A stretch of DNA of 39,663 nt from Clostridiales bacterium (GTDB taxonomy: Bacteria > Bacillota > Clostridia > Oscillospirales > Oscillospiraceae). Under the pieces are notes generated by a model, which worked only from the letters and a program-made list of their open reading frames with translations, did no database searches and was not told where the DNA came from. A program made the position numbers and the translations under genes. Below are positions 39,588 through 39,663 of this stretch, in pieces. Within the stretch, counting starts at the first letter, position 1; every line of letters starts with the position of its first letter. Where the stretch lies: contig JAJBUK010000022.1 of assembly GCA_020860385.1 (NCBI GenBank), positions 1-39,663 of the forward strand, given 5' to 3'.

Positions 39588-39663
39588 AGAATGCCAGACA
39601 GTTAGAGATAAAGAATTACAAAACGTAATATAAGCGAACATATATACAAAAAGTTCAGCCAGC

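Noticed and set aside
1..39663. tRNA/rRNA genes, CRISPR arrays, insertion sequences, prophage or toxin-antitoxin pairs
   Set aside because: Looked for characteristic T-arm sequences, regularly spaced repeats, transposase/integrase motifs and small gene pairs; none convincing. Very small RNAs cannot be excluded by eye.

Overview
The window is a GC-rich chromosomal segment from a spore-forming anaerobic Firmicute, most likely Clostridia of the Oscillospiraceae type (Flavonifractor/Oscillibacter/Lawsonibacter-like). The supporting features are a Spo0A homologue, an archaeal-type AspRS combined with GatCAB transamidation, a T-box leader, a FeoA-FeoB fusion, frequent TTG starts behind strong Shine-Dalgarno (SD) sites, and palindromic intergenic repeats typical of that group. 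No tRNA, rRNA, CRISPR array, transposase, integrase or phage gene was seen. The species cannot be named from the sequence alone.

Layout. (1) 1-11.4 kb is mostly housekeeping: purB and an AI-2E family exporter (+); a GNAT/HAD overlapping pair (-); spo0A (+); purA (-); an unknown small protein (-); a flavin-reductase/HxlR regulator divergent pair; an unknown protein (-); a COG2509-type FAD protein and a double-OB SSB-like protein (+). purB and purA, the two IMP-to-AMP steps, lie 3.7 kb apart on opposite strands. (2) 11.4-16.9 kb is the Asn-tRNA module: a sigma-A promoter, a T-box leader with a probable AAC (Asn) specifier, aspS, a roughly 500-bp hairpin-rich gap, then gatC-gatA-gatB. (3) 16.9-21.3 kb (-) is iron uptake: feoAB fusion, a C39/BtrH-like cysteine-protease-fold protein, a conserved unknown and a GNAT, read from a near-perfect promoter with an overlapping palindrome. 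(4) 21.5-25.3 kb (+) holds a membrane-anchored C39-type protease, an Ig-like surface protein and the tRNA CCA enzyme. (5) 25.3-28.2 kb holds pfkA, a DUF2089 regulator with a small membrane protein, and a lipoprotein.

(6) 28.3-38.0 kb is a catabolic locus organised around an AraC regulator. To its left on the minus strand lies a complete UgpCAEB-like sugar ABC importer (ATPase, two permeases, binding protein). To its right on the plus strand lie a GPH-family sugar symporter, a divergent creatininase-family hydrolase and a type-B carboxylesterase. The AraC/symporter intergenic region has tandem direct repeats two helical turns apart, a good candidate operator. The likely theme is uptake of a glycoside-like or cyclic compound followed by ring opening and ester hydrolysis; the substrate is unknown. 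(7) 38.1-39.2 kb (-) is an orphan PTS EIIC membrane protein with a strong promoter and a perfect-arm operator palindrome. The window ends in a 154-bp palindromic intergenic repeat.

Sigma-A promoters with exact 17-bp spacing can be read ahead of most transcription units, and strong hairpin terminators separate the convergent ones.
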